From: PSRF01 sp051000815 | GTDB lineage: Bacteria; Acidobacteriota; Blastocatellia; Pyrinomonadales; Pyrinomonadaceae | Direction: 5' to 3' | NCBI GenBank assembly: GCA_051000815.1 | Contig: JBPCNX010000060.1 | Coordinates: 1 to 64,000 of the forward strand | DNA length: 64,000 nt | Shown: positions 1-8,719 of the stretch, piece after piece | Layout of the letters: each line of letters begins with the position of its first letter | Position numbering within the stretch: the stretch's first letter is position 1 | Translations under genes and position numbers: made by a program | The notes under the pieces: generated by a model | Seen by the model: the letters and a program-made list of their open reading frames with translations, nothing else | Databases searched by the model: none | Told to the model about the DNA's origin: nothing

Positions 1-2
1 CC

Positions 3-173
3 TCCATCTACACCGGGCTTGGAGAGAAGGATCAGGCCTTCGCTTGGCTCGACAAGGCTTATAGCGGGCGGGATTTCATCCTGGTCTTCCTCAAAGTGGA
101 GCCGATGTTCGACGGTCTTCGCTCCGACCCTCGATTTGCACGCCTCCTTCAACGCGTCGGCCTCCCGCAATAA
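3..173 (+). CDS. C-terminal end of a TPR-type protein (5' truncated)
   Basis: An open frame enters from the left edge and stops at TAA 171-173, leaving 56 residues. The visible part reads as a helix-turn-helix pair typical of tetratricopeptide repeats (EKDQAFAWLDKAY) followed by EPMFDGLRSDPRFARLLQRV. That ending is characteristic of the large TPR proteins, often fused to a Ser/Thr kinase, winged helix or TolB-like domain, that are abundant in Acidobacteria. Which N-terminal effector domain this gene carries cannot be seen, because the gene begins outside the window. Confidence 0.6.
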   Translation, partial: SIYTGLGEKDQAFAWLDKAYSGRDFILVFLKVEPMFDGLRSDPRFARLLQRVGLPQ

Positions 174-326
174 TTTAACGCAGAGGATTCGCCGCTCGCC
201 AGAAAGTAGCGCTACGGATTCTTGAGACAAACTTGTGACAAGACTACAGGCAAATTCGAATTAATTAGCGGTAACAGATGGACTCGCTGGAGGCTGCAAC
301 CCGTAACAAAATGTGAATAATCGTAT

Positions 327-404
327 GAGCTATCACCTGCTGGAGTGTCCGTCAACTGACTCTTAATCAGCGGGTCGGAGGTTCGAGCCCTCCACGGCTC
401 ACCA
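327..404 (+). tRNA. tRNA-Lys(CTT)-like sequence: intact 3' half, degenerate D arm
   Basis: From about 354 to 404 the sequence matches a bacterial tRNA-Lys almost perfectly. It has the anticodon loop CTCTTAA with a four-pair stem (CTGA/TCAG), a T arm GGAGG-TTCGAGC-CCTCC, an acceptor strand ACGGCTC and an encoded ACCA. The 5' half is abnormal. GAGCTAT at 327-333 can pair with the acceptor strand with one mismatch, but 334-353 forms no proper four-pair D stem and is about two bases too long. It may be a divergent tRNA, a pseudogene, or the 3'-half copy left by an integrative element at a tRNA-Lys attachment site. Confidence 0.45.
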
Positions 405-447
405 GTTTTTGTAACCGAATATAGGAAAAGCATCACCCGCAAACCTA

Positions 448-705
448 TTATAATTCGGTAGGCGAGATCAAAACTTTCTGAGCAATGAGGAGTCTGAGCT
501 TCTCGAGGTCGTAGTTCTTGAACATTTGCAATGCCTCATTGTACGCCCGCTGAGCCTCGCGCACGTTGCGGAAATGTCGTTGCTCGGGTGTCTCCAAGCG
601 CTCGATGCGCGCAGTCGTCCCACCGAGCGCAAGCTGCTCGATCTCCGCTGCGATCTTAAACAAGTAACCCAACTCCCGTGCTGCAAGATTTTCGAAGTCG
701 ATCAA
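448..705 (-). CDS. Small hypothetical protein (85 aa), helical
   Basis: A TTG-initiated frame of 85 residues with a natural-looking composition. It is predicted almost entirely helical and rich in Glu, Arg and Leu (motifs ETPEQRHFRN and EAQRAYNEALQMFKNYDLEKLR), with no signal peptide or membrane segment. The start is weak: no ATG occurs upstream in the open frame and no convincing ribosome site precedes the TTG. I recognise no family. It lies between the tRNA-like remnant and the VIT/VWA gene and reads in the same direction as the latter. It could be a small regulatory or adaptor protein, or a chance frame. Confidence 0.4.
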   Translation of the reverse strand: MIDFENLAARELGYLFKIAAEIEQLALGGTTARIERLETPEQRHFRNVREAQRAYNEALQMFKNYDLEKLRLLIAQKVLISPTEL

Positions 706-803
706 ACGCGAAGCATCCCCGAAGTGAGTGTAGGGAGCTTGGGAGGCCTTGGCATTACCCGGCCTTAAGACCCCCCAAACGCTGGGTCAATTCTTCCTGG
801 ACC

Positions 804-3212
804 TCAATTCTTTGGCGGCGTCTTAATGAGCACGGTTTTGCCATCAATCGCTATCAGCATCTCACCCGATAGCGCCAGGATGCCTTGCCGTCCTTCCCTA
901 ACGAGTCGATCGACAAGCTTGTAGAACTCCGGTGTGCCAAACTCGATAGTCTGGTCGGGTTTCAGAGTCTTCTCGCGCTCCAGCACATTCGCGTCAACCC
1001 AACGGTTGTCGCGGCGGAAGAAAGTTCTATCTGTTATCTGCTGCACGTTGGTGATCTCCACCCGCTGCATATTCTGCGTGAGATAGGTGTTGGAACGGTT
1101 GGCGCTTGACTGCGTTCTTTGAGTGATGACATTTGCCATTTGCGAAACGCCGCCGATACCACTGCGCGTGCTCTGCGCGTTGTTGACCAGGGACAGCCGG
1201 GCCTGCTCGTTGAGCGAATCTCGCTTGGAGAAATCCGTACCGTCGGTGGCAAGAAACGCAGTGTATTCAGTCAATACTCCGTACTCGGTCGAGAGGCGCA
1301 CGATCTCATCCACCAGCTCCTTCAGTTTTGGATCGACTACTCCTGCGCCGACTCCGACACTTGATACTGGGCCACCGCGCGAGGCATTGACTGCAACCAT
1401 ACTGCTGGAAATGGATGATCGTCCGCCTAACCGCGCTGCTGCTGCCGCCGCTACGCTATCAGCGCCGGCATCGCTGATCACTTCAATAAGCCGAGCAATC
1501 TTGCGGCTGGCCCAAAGCCGCGGCACAAAGGAGTTGCGGGTTGTTGCTTTCGTCAGATCAAACTTCAAATCGAAAGCACGGGGGACTCCGAGATAATTGC
1601 CGCTGATGCGAAAGTGTAATGGCTGGTCGCTCTGATACTGACCGAGCAGAACAATCTGATCGCCCTCAAACACGTCGTTCAGCGCAGCCGGCAAGAGCTC
1701 ACGCACCGCTCTGGTTGTTACTGTGCCGGCCGGATCGAGTGTGGCCAGTTGTGGATCGGCTAACACTGGTCCCGAGAGCCGGCGGAACACTTCAGAGACT
1801 TTGGCTTCCACATTCTCGTTAGGAAGCACAAAAGTGGTGGTAGCGCGAGTGGCGTTGGCGATGGATGTTAACAATGGCGCGTTCACATCAAAGCCAACTC
1901 CAAAACTGAAGATTCGTCGCTTATGCTTGTTGCCGGCAATAACAGCATTGCGAATGGCGGTCTCGCGTGTCTCGCCAGTGGTGGCTTGACCGTCGGTGAG
2001 AAAGATCACTAGCGGAAGAGTATTGGGTGTCGGCGGCTGCCTCAACGCTTCAACCAGGGCATCGTGAATGTTCGTGCCACCGTCGCTCCTCAACCTTTGA
2101 ATATAAGCACGGGCCTCGCGCGTAGTCTCCCTGGTCTTGATAACCGGACGTTCCGCGAATCTGGCAATTGAATCAGAGTAGTCAATGATATTGAAAAGCT
2201 CGCCTTCGTTTAGCCCCTGGACTACTTGCAGTGCCGCGGCGCGGGCTTGTTCGATCTTTTCCCCGTTCATGCTGCCGGAACGATCGATCACAAGCGTCAC
2301 CTCGCGCGGAATCGCTGTCTCTTTGCCGCGTTGCGAAACTGCTGGTACTCCCGCGAGTAAGAGAAAGTAGCCGCCACCAATGCGGTCATCCGGGTAGGCC
2401 ATAAGCGAAGCGGTGAGTCCGTTACCTTCGACCAGGTATGAAAGACGAAATGGTCCCGGCTCGATTTTTTTCTCGCCGGCCACTTTCACGATTGCTTGCT
2501 CAGCCGCGGGGTGTTCCACAGCAATCTGATGGCTTGGTGAATAGACCGTCGCAATTGGCGACTTCGAATGAACTCGCACGGAAATTTGCCAGGGAGTTTG
2601 AGTTGCTTCGAAAGATTCGCTGCGCGGCAACACGTAATCCACACGATTGCTGTCCGCTGGCAGGATGTGTTCATAAACCAGCCGCACGCGTTGCGTGCCG
2701 CCTGCGGGAACCGGAAACACACTTGAGCGAACCAGGTTGTAGCCGGCAAACTCCAACAGCGCCGGGTCTCGAAGCTTGCTAACGATGGAACGGTAGATTG
2801 TCTGAGCTTCGAGTTTAGGCAGGAGTTTCGCCGCAGGCTCAGAAGCGGCACCGGCGAAGGTGAATGCACGGACCACGGCTCCGTCAGGCACCGGCACAAG
2901 CATTACCCCCTCTTGCTGCTGCCCGCTGGGATTTGCCAGCCCGACATCCATCGTGGTTGTCGCCACTTGCTGAAGGATGCGCACGTCTGCGACAACCTCG
3001 CTAATCTGGATCTGTTGTGCGTGTGCGCGTAGTGCATAACTACGAACCTGGGGAATGATGAGATTTGAAGCGGTCGTGTGAAACTCGGTAACAGCACTTG
3101 AAGCGGGTTTCGCGATCTCCTGAGTTCGACCTGCAGGAGTCAATGTGCTGCAAACGGCCAGAACAATGCTAAGCAGACTTGCTGTTGTCAGGGTTAGTCT
3201 TCGCATATGCAC
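804..3212 (-). CDS. Secreted VIT and VWA domain protein
   Basis: 802 residues. A signal peptide covers residues 1 to about 30, ending near the TPAGRTQ stretch. A VIT (vault/inter-alpha-trypsin) domain follows at about 60-190, then a von Willebrand A domain at about 300-480. The metal-ion-dependent adhesion site is complete (D310-R-S312-G-S314). The C-terminal half has no recognisable enzyme and ends with a segment (about 740-800) that resembles a repeated helical module. Proteins of this architecture are cell-surface or periplasmic and bind proteins through the Mg2+ site; the ligand is unknown. It is monocistronic, with 601 bases separating it from the divergent thr operon. Family call is strong, role unknown. 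Confidence 0.85.
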   Translation of the reverse strand: MHMRRLTLTTASLLSIVLAVCSTLTPAGRTQEIAKPASSAVTEFHTTASNLIIPQVRSYALRAHAQQIQISEVVADVRILQQVATTTMDVGLANPSGQQQEGVMLVPVPDGAVVRAFTFAGAASEPAAKLLPKLEAQTIYRSIVSKLRDPALLEFAGYNLVRSSVFPVPAGGTQRVRLVYEHILPADSNRVDYVLPRSESFEATQTPWQISVRVHSKSPIATVYSPSHQIAVEHPAAEQAIVKVAGEKKIEPGPFRLSYLVEGNGLTASLMAYPDDRIGGGYFLLLAGVPAVSQRGKETAIPREVTLVIDRSGSMNGEKIEQARAAALQVVQGLNEGELFNIIDYSDSIARFAERPVIKTRETTREARAYIQRLRSDGGTNIHDALVEALRQPPTPNTLPLVIFLTDGQATTGETRETAIRNAVIAGNKHKRRIFSFGVGFDVNAPLLTSIANATRATTTFVLPNENVEAKVSEVFRRLSGPVLADPQLATLDPAGTVTTRAVRELLPAALNDVFEGDQIVLLGQYQSDQPLHFRISGNYLGVPRAFDLKFDLTKATTRNSFVPRLWASRKIARLIEVISDAGADSVAAAAAARLGGRSSISSSMVAVNASRGGPVSSVGVGAGVVDPKLKELVDEIVRLSTEYGVLTEYTAFLATDGTDFSKRDSLNEQARLSLVNNAQSTRSGIGGVSQMANVITQRTQSSANRSNTYLTQNMQRVEITNVQQITDRTFFRRDNRWVDANVLEREKTLKPDQTIEFGTPEFYKLVDRLVREGRQGILALSGEMLIAIDGKTVLIKTPPKN

Positions 3213-3813
3213 CTCACTGATAGATAGGAACTGCTAATGAGGAAAGGCGTTAAGTGAATGGGAGACCGGTTCCGCGGCAACTGAAAGCCAGAGCTTCTTC
3301 CCGGAATGCATGGAGACCGCACTGTTGCGCGTAGCCTCTAGGATGGAGCCGGCCTTGCCGGGGGTTGCCAGCAGCATGCGAGCAGATTGGTTCCGGGGAG
3401 TGGGATCTCTCGGCAGATTCACGACTCACACGAAGTGAGCGGGTCGCCGCTTCAACACAGTTGCTACCGCAGGCGGTACTGACGGTTCGTGTGGTTTCGT
3501 GGATGGATGCTTCCTTTAAGCCGTGCTCAGGTAGTCGACCACTGCAGAATGCCAGCGGGATCGCGTTCTCAGTCGCGAGGAGGAGTTAAGGTTGCTCGCT
3601 GCTCTCGCGGGCCGCGTTGCCGGAAAACTGGTTTCCCTTTGGCTTCGGTGCCGCATCACCTCTCCTAATCGCGAGCTTGCGCTCCAGGTTTCACGGGACT
3701 TAAGACCGTTGACCGTAGGGTCTTTGCACCAAAGTTGAAGTACCGTACTCTGGTGGGCGCTTGGTTTCTCGTTCTGTTTTGGCGGCAATCTCAAAAACTC
3801 GGCTGACAAACAA
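3213..3813. other. 601-bp divergent intergenic region
   Basis: This gap separates the VIT/VWA gene from thrA. It contains one TTCGTG word pair (about 3485-3502), the same word family seen at 31.1 and 50.4 kb, and a GC-rich stretch at about 3520-3760 with several short self-complementary segments. I see no convincing gene, no threonine- or isoleucine-rich leader peptide and no recognisable riboswitch before thrA. Promoters for both flanking genes must lie here, but no clear -35/-10 pair stands out. Confidence 0.5.
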
Positions 3814-5592
3814 ATGATCTCCAAATGGGTCGTTCACAAATTCGGCGGTACCAGTCTCGCCGACGCAGAGCGTTATCGGGCGGCGGCTGGAATCCTGCTT
3901 TCACTACAAAAAGCGGGTGAGTGCACGGCGGTGGTGGTTTCCGCAATGAGCGGCGTTACCGACGCCCTTATCGCATTCATCGAACTCGCGGCTGGTCATG
4001 ACGGTTCCTATCTGGGCAAACTCAAGAGCCTCAAAGAGAGACACCTCGACACGCTGGTTCGTCTGCATCTTGCCGCCGCACGACAGCAGTCTCTCGAGGA
4101 AATTATCGCCTCCGATTTCAGGGAGATCGAAGAAGTTCTTAGAGGAGTGTGGATCACCAGGCTTGCCTCCGAGCGCACCAGGGAATTCGTCTCGGGACAC
4201 GGTGAGCTCTGGTCCGCGCAGCTACTCAATGCCCATCTCGAATGTTGTGGCCACTCATCGGCCTGGCTTGACGCTCGCCGGGTCCTCGTGGTCGAGCCCG
4301 ATAGCAGAACGGTCGCGGTCGACTGGCAGCTTTCGCAAGAGAAGCTACGAAATTGGCAGGAGGGTCCGGAAACTGACTTCCTCATCATCACCGGGTACAT
4401 CGCCTCCACGCGCGATGGAGTCGCCACTACTCTGAGACGAAACGGCAGTGACCTCTCGGCTTCAATCTTTGCCGCCCTGCTCGACGCCCGTTCGGTGACC
4501 ATCTGGACGGACGTTGACGGAGTGTTGAGCGCCGACCCTCGGCGTGTCCCGGACGCCTTCATCATCCCCGAACTCTCTTATCAGGAAGCCGCCGAACTGG
4601 CGTACTTCGGGGCAAAAGTCATTCACCCGAACACCATGTCACCGGCGATTGGCAAGGGCATACCCGTTTGGATCAAAAACTCCTTCAAGCCTGAGGCGCG
4701 CGGCACGCGGATCTCAGGCTCTTCGCCCCCGAACGTACCCATCAAGGGGTTCGCCGCAGTCGAAGACATGTCGTTAATTAACGTCGAGGGCACGGGGATG
4801 ATCGGCATCCCGGGTGTAGCCCATAAATTGTTCAGTGCGTTGCACACGGTGGATGTCTCGGTAGTCATGATCTCCCAGGCGAGCTCTGAACATTCGATCT
4901 GTTTCGCTGTCCCGCGGACGCAGGCGGAACTGGCCAAGCGGACACTCGAACAAACGTTCCTCGCGGAGATGCAGCGGGGGGAGATTCAGACAGTGGATTT
5001 GAGGAATGATTGCTGCATTCTCGCCATGGTCGGCGACGGGATGATTGAAAGGTTAGGAATGGCCGGGAGGTTTTTTAACGCCCTTGGCAAGGCAGGCGTC
5101 AACATTCGGGCCATCGCGCAGGGATCGTCCGAACGTAACATCTCTGCCGTCATCGAACAGCGCGAAGCGACGAAGGCATTGCGGGCGGTGCATTCAGCCT
5201 TCTATCTTTCAAGCCAGACACTTTCCATCGGAGTAATCGGTACGGGATTGATCGGTAGCACTTTTCTTGACCAACTGAGCCAGCGCATGGCGACCCTCAG
5301 ATCGCGACGCGGCATAGACCTTCGAGTACGCGGCATCATGAACAGCCGAAAGATGCTCCTTCACGACCGGCAGCTCGATCTGTCGGCGTGGGCCGACGAG
5401 TTGCGAGGCAGCACATCGGAGGCAGACGTAGACCGCTTCGTCGAACAAAAAGGCGAACGCCGGGCCGCTCGTCTCGTACCGCAACTTGCGGGAGACTGCC
5501 CACAGGCACCAACGTTACTTCCTGTACGAGACCAACGTCGGCGCCGGTCTGCCCATCATCCACACGCTCCGCGACTTGCTCGACACGGGTGA
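3814..5592 (+). CDS. thrA: Bifunctional aspartokinase/homoserine dehydrogenase, 5' part of frameshifted gene
   Basis: Aspartokinase catalyses the first step from aspartate to threonine, methionine and lysine. The start ATG leads straight into the kinase signature KFGGTS (residues 9-14). The kinase domain runs to about 300, followed by two ACT domains (about 315-390 and 400-470) expected to bind threonine. The homoserine dehydrogenase NAD(P) fold begins at about 474 with GVIGTGLIG. The frame is true until about position 5443. After that, the correct protein continues in the next frame (N-K-K-A-N from 5444), so the last roughly 50 residues of this frame are nonsense. About 33 residues that should lie between VDRFVE and NKKAN are also absent, judged against E. 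coli ThrA. Confidence 0.85.
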   Translation: MISKWVVHKFGGTSLADAERYRAAAGILLSLQKAGECTAVVVSAMSGVTDALIAFIELAAGHDGSYLGKLKSLKERHLDTLVRLHLAAARQQSLEEIIASDFREIEEVLRGVWITRLASERTREFVSGHGELWSAQLLNAHLECCGHSSAWLDARRVLVVEPDSRTVAVDWQLSQEKLRNWQEGPETDFLIITGYIASTRDGVATTLRRNGSDLSASIFAALLDARSVTIWTDVDGVLSADPRRVPDAFIIPELSYQEAAELAYFGAKVIHPNTMSPAIGKGIPVWIKNSFKPEARGTRISGSSPPNVPIKGFAAVEDMSLINVEGTGMIGIPGVAHKLFSALHTVDVSVVMISQASSEHSICFAVPRTQAELAKRTLEQTFLAEMQRGEIQTVDLRNDCCILAMVGDGMIERLGMAGRFFNALGKAGVNIRAIAQGSSERNISAVIEQREATKALRAVHSAFYLSSQTLSIGVIGTGLIGSTFLDQLSQRMATLRSRRGIDLRVRGIMNSRKMLLHDRQLDLSAWADELRGSTSEADVDRFVEQKGERRAARLVPQLAGDCPQAPTLLPVRDQRRRRSAHHPHAPRLARHG

Positions 5593-6175
5593 CGAAATAC
5601 TCAGAATCGAGGGAGTTTTCTCCGGTACGCTCTCATACATCTTCAACTCGTTTGATGGCAAGCGTACTTTTTCCGAAATCGTGCGGGAGGCCCATGCCAA
5701 AGGATTCACCGAACCCGACCCGCGCGATGATCTCTCGGGCGTTGACGTCGCCCGCAAGCTGATTATCCTCGCGCGAGAGATGGGACTCGGGGTAGAGCTG
5801 GACGATGTCCAGGTGGAAAGTCTGGTTCCCAAAGGGTTGCGGGCGACCGGACCTGAGGAGTACCTCGGCAGCCTGGAGACGCATGACCAGGCGGTAGCCG
5901 AACTGCTGGGCGCGGCGCATGCGCGGGGTCAGGTCTTGCGATATGTCGGAGCCATCGAAGCGGACGGACGTCTGTCAGCGGGGTTGAAGTCGTATCCGCT
6001 CGGGCACGCTTTTGCGAACCTCACCGGCAGCGACAATATTGTGAGTTTTCAGACCGCCCGTTACAACACGCAGCCCATGATCGTCAGGGGTCCCGGCGCC
6101 GGGCCCGAGGTGACGGGGGCAGGCGTCTTTGCTGATCTGCTCCGCCTCGCGTCCTTCCTGGGAGCGCCGCTATGA
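5486..6175 (+). CDS. thrA: Homoserine dehydrogenase catalytic region, 3' part of frameshifted thrA
   Basis: This frame carries the rest of the ThrA dehydrogenase: LYETNVGAGLP, GVFSGTLSYIFN, FTEPDPRDDLSGVDVARK and a C-terminal GAGPEVTGAGVFADLL, all matching the family. True homology begins upstream of the first ATG, at AAC 5444-5446. The two parts together span 787 codons against about 820 in E. coli, which fits one deletion of about 100 bp at 5440-5450. The lost segment normally holds the D-C-T-(S/A)-S strand and the T-P before NKKAN in the cofactor site, so the dehydrogenase should be inactive as read here. The stop overlaps thrB by ATGA. The cause may be an assembly error or real inactivation. 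Confidence 0.8.
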   Translation: MRETAHRHQRYFLYETNVGAGLPIIHTLRDLLDTGDEILRIEGVFSGTLSYIFNSFDGKRTFSEIVREAHAKGFTEPDPRDDLSGVDVARKLIILAREMGLGVELDDVQVESLVPKGLRATGPEEYLGSLETHDQAVAELLGAAHARGQVLRYVGAIEADGRLSAGLKSYPLGHAFANLTGSDNIVSFQTARYNTQPMIVRGPGAGPEVTGAGVFADLLRLASFLGAPL

Positions 6176-7119
6176 GATCGGCTACAGCATTCGCACCCGC
6201 CACGGTCGCTAACGTCGCAGTCGGCTTCGACATTCTCGGATTCGCTCTCGAGTCCGTGGGCGACGAAGTAACGGTTTCGACGACAAACGCTAAGTCGGTT
6301 CGCATTGAAGAGATAGTGAACGAGACAGGTACGTCTGGCGCGCTCGACATTCCGCTTGATCCAGAGAGGAACACGGCAACCGTCGGCTTGATTAAGCTAT
6401 GCGATGAGCTGCGGTTGAATTTCGGGTTCGAGCTTAAGATTCGCAAAGGCATTGCACTCGGCTCAGGCATGGGTGGGTCTGCTGCTTCGGCCGTCGGTGC
6501 GCTTGTCGCCGCTAACTCACTTTTGGAATGCCCTCTCCCTACAGAGGCACTACTTGACTACGCGCTGCTTGGGGAGCGGGCGGCAAGTGGAGCAGCGCAC
6601 CCGGATAACATCGCGCCGTGCCTTTTCGGAGGCATGACGCTAGTTCTCTCGGCACATCCCCTTCGCTACGTCCGTGTGCCCATACCGGCAACTATCCTCA
6701 CCGTTATCGTTCACCCGCGGTTACGCGTTGACACGCACAAAGCCAGGAGCATTCTTAAACCAAGCGTTTCCCTGGCTGATCACGTTAGGCAGTCTGCCAA
6801 CCTGGGAGGCTTCATCGCGGGCTGCTTTGGCAATGACGTTGAGATGATCACGCATTCCTTTTCCGATCTGGTCATCGAGCCGCAGCGGGCGCCTCTCATC
6901 CCTGGCTTCGCCGAAGTGAAAGCAGCGGCAATGGCGCGGGGCGCGATCGGGGCGTCAATCTCCGGCTCCGGCCCGAGCGTGTTCGCCTGGGTGACGTCAA
7001 GCCAAGCGGCGTCGCAAGTACGGGATGCGATGGTCCAGGCCTTCAAGTTACACGGCTTGACCGAAGTGGACTCGTGGATCTCTTCCGTCCGCCAACAGGG
7101 GGCTACAATCATCCGATGA
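6172..7119 (+). CDS. thrB: Homoserine kinase
   Basis: 315 residues, the normal family length. The enzyme phosphorylates homoserine to O-phosphohomoserine, the substrate of threonine synthase. It is a GHMP kinase: an N-terminal motif APATVANVAVGFDILGFAL, the glycine/serine-rich ATP loop GSGMGGSAAS at about residue 98, and the C-terminal ISGSGPSVFAW motif. The ATG overlaps the thrA stop by four bases and its own stop overlaps thrC in the same way, so the three genes are translationally coupled in the order of the pathway. No lesion is visible. Confidence 0.95.
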   Translation: MRSATAFAPATVANVAVGFDILGFALESVGDEVTVSTTNAKSVRIEEIVNETGTSGALDIPLDPERNTATVGLIKLCDELRLNFGFELKIRKGIALGSGMGGSAASAVGALVAANSLLECPLPTEALLDYALLGERAASGAAHPDNIAPCLFGGMTLVLSAHPLRYVRVPIPATILTVIVHPRLRVDTHKARSILKPSVSLADHVRQSANLGGFIAGCFGNDVEMITHSFSDLVIEPQRAPLIPGFAEVKAAAMARGAIGASISGSGPSVFAWVTSSQAASQVRDAMVQAFKLHGLTEVDSWISSVRQQGATIIR

Positions 7120-8378
7120 GATTTCGCAGCACGCGCTCGATCTCTCCGACACTGACTCTCTCCGAAGCCATCCAGAAGAGTCTCGCGCCGGACGGCGGTC
7201 TCTATGTGCCGGAGAGCTTGCCCACTTTCGAGATCGGAGATTTCGATGATCTTGAGTCCTGGCAAGAGATTGGCGCGAAGCTCCTGAAGCCTTTCTTTAC
7301 CGGCGACGTGATGCAACCTCACCTTGGCGAAATTTGCCGAGAGGCGTTCAACTTCCCCATCCCACTAAAGTACATAGGCGACGACACCGCCGTGCTCGAG
7401 TTGTTCCATGGCCCGACGGCAGCTTTCAAGGATGTTGGCGCGCGCTTCCTTGCGGCCTGCATATCGCGGCTTCCCGGCCGGCGGACTGTGCTGGTGGCCA
7501 CCTCGGGGGACACCGGCGGAGCGGTGGCGGCGGCCTTCCACGAACACCCTGAAATCAGGGTGATCATTCTCTTCCCCAAGAACAAAGTTTCGCCGCGTCA
7601 GCAGAGCCAGCTTACCTGCTGGGGCGATAGTGTACGTGCCTTCGCGGTGCGGGGGGACTTTGACGACTGCCAACACATCGTTAAAACCGCATTCAGGAAC
7701 AGGGAGTGGGCAGAGGCTCAGGGTCTTCTGTCCGCGAATAGCATCAACCAGGGGCGAATCCTTCCACAAACTGTCTACTACGCAGCGGCGGGCATCTGGT
7801 ATTTACGGCAACAAGGGGCGCCACCTGGTTTCATCATCCCGACCGGCAATCTGGGTAACGCGGTGGCCGCCTTCTGGGCGCGTGGGATGGGGCTGCCGGT
7901 GCGGGAGATAATTCTTGCCACCAATGCCAATCATGCTGTGCCAAACTATTTCGCTTCCGGTTCGTGGGAGCCGCATCTGACCATTCCGACCCTCGCGAAC
8001 GCAATGGACGTGGGAAATCCTAGCAACATGGAGAGACTGCTCCATCTGAACCCAGAGGTTAGGGAGCTCCGAAGAATCGCGCAGGCCGTTTCGGTCAGCG
8101 ATGAGGAGATCGCCAGCGCAATCGCTCGGGGCAGCACGCGCTGGCATCAGACCTGGTGTCCCCACACTGCAACGGCAGTTCATTTGCGCGAAAGCCTTAC
8201 CACCCCCCACTGGATCATTGTGGCAACGGCACACCCAGCAAAGTTTGAGTCAGTCGTAGAACCACTCATCAAAAAACCACTGGCAGTCCCGCCCTCGCTG
8301 GCGAAACTTCTGGAGAAGCCTTCGCACTTTGAAGAGATCGACCCGGAGTTCGAAGCACTAGCTGAAGCTCTCCAGTAG
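7116..8378 (+). CDS. thrC: Threonine synthase
   Basis: 420 residues from ATG 7116, which overlaps the thrB stop as ATGA. An in-frame start at 7074 would run 45 bases into thrB and is less likely. The PLP enzyme converts O-phosphohomoserine to threonine. Visible signatures are the N-terminal LAPDGGLYVPE, the PLP-lysine motif HGPTAAFKDVGARF (K105) and the phosphate-binding SGDTGGA. This is the short, Mycobacterium/Pseudomonas-like two-domain form. Last gene of the thr operon; no T-rich hairpin terminator was seen after it. Confidence 0.94.
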   Translation: MRFRSTRSISPTLTLSEAIQKSLAPDGGLYVPESLPTFEIGDFDDLESWQEIGAKLLKPFFTGDVMQPHLGEICREAFNFPIPLKYIGDDTAVLELFHGPTAAFKDVGARFLAACISRLPGRRTVLVATSGDTGGAVAAAFHEHPEIRVIILFPKNKVSPRQQSQLTCWGDSVRAFAVRGDFDDCQHIVKTAFRNREWAEAQGLLSANSINQGRILPQTVYYAAAGIWYLRQQGAPPGFIIPTGNLGNAVAAFWARGMGLPVREIILATNANHAVPNYFASGSWEPHLTIPTLANAMDVGNPSNMERLLHLNPEVRELRRIAQAVSVSDEEIASAIARGSTRWHQTWCPHTATAVHLRESLTTPHWIIVATAHPAKFESVVEPLIKKPLAVPPSLAKLLEKPSHFEEIDPEFEALAEALQ

Positions 8379-8719
8379 TTGGCCTCCTGCAACGGATTCA
8401 GTTCGGCCAAAGGCATCGAGCCTAGCGAGTAAATCAGCCCTCAGTTTCCAATCTCAATCGCTCACCGATTTTTTGAAACCGTTCGTCGTCGCGGAGTTGG
8501 AGCAAGAAAGGATCTTCGCGGAAGACAAACAAGGTTGTGGACACACACCTGAAAACCGAACATTCGTGGACGCGCTACTCTGGCGAACTCTCTTCATCTC
8601 AACAGCTTCGCAAAATCGGTGGTTGCAGTTCTGCTTACCGCCAGTTAAACTGTCGCTCGCGAGAGTAGCCCGTAGTTTCTTTCCGTCCGCACTTACAAGA
8701 TTTTGTCTGCTAACTTGAT
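8379..8719. other. 341-bp intergenic region, no gene recognised
   Basis: Between thrC and the autokinase. An inverted pair TTGGCC/GGCCAA with a loop of about 20 bases (8380-8415) lies just after the thrC stop but has no T run. An 81-codon frame at 8473-8718 ends right at the next gene; its composition does not look protein-like and it has no recognisable relative, so I do not call it. Confidence 0.4.

Noticed and set aside
3516..3790. GC-rich structured segment whose minus strand (GCGCCCACCAGAGTAC onward) recalls a group II intron 5' end
   Set aside because: The required GTGYG start is absent (AGCGCCC instead), I found no domain V (AGC...GAAA...) and no reverse transcriptase frame. A covariance-model search (Rfam group II, SAM riboswitches) would settle it.
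3516..3824. 102-codon minus-strand frame upstream of thrA
   Set aside because: Arg/Ser-rich low-complexity translation of structured GC-rich DNA and overlaps the thrA start; no sign of a real protein.
5440..5460. Programmed frameshift at the A5 run in thrA
   Set aside because: A shift alone would not restore the roughly 33 missing residues, so a deletion is needed in any case.
8473..8718. 81-codon frame before the tyrosine autokinase
   Set aside because: Composition is not protein-like, no ribosome site, no recognisable relative; treated as chance.
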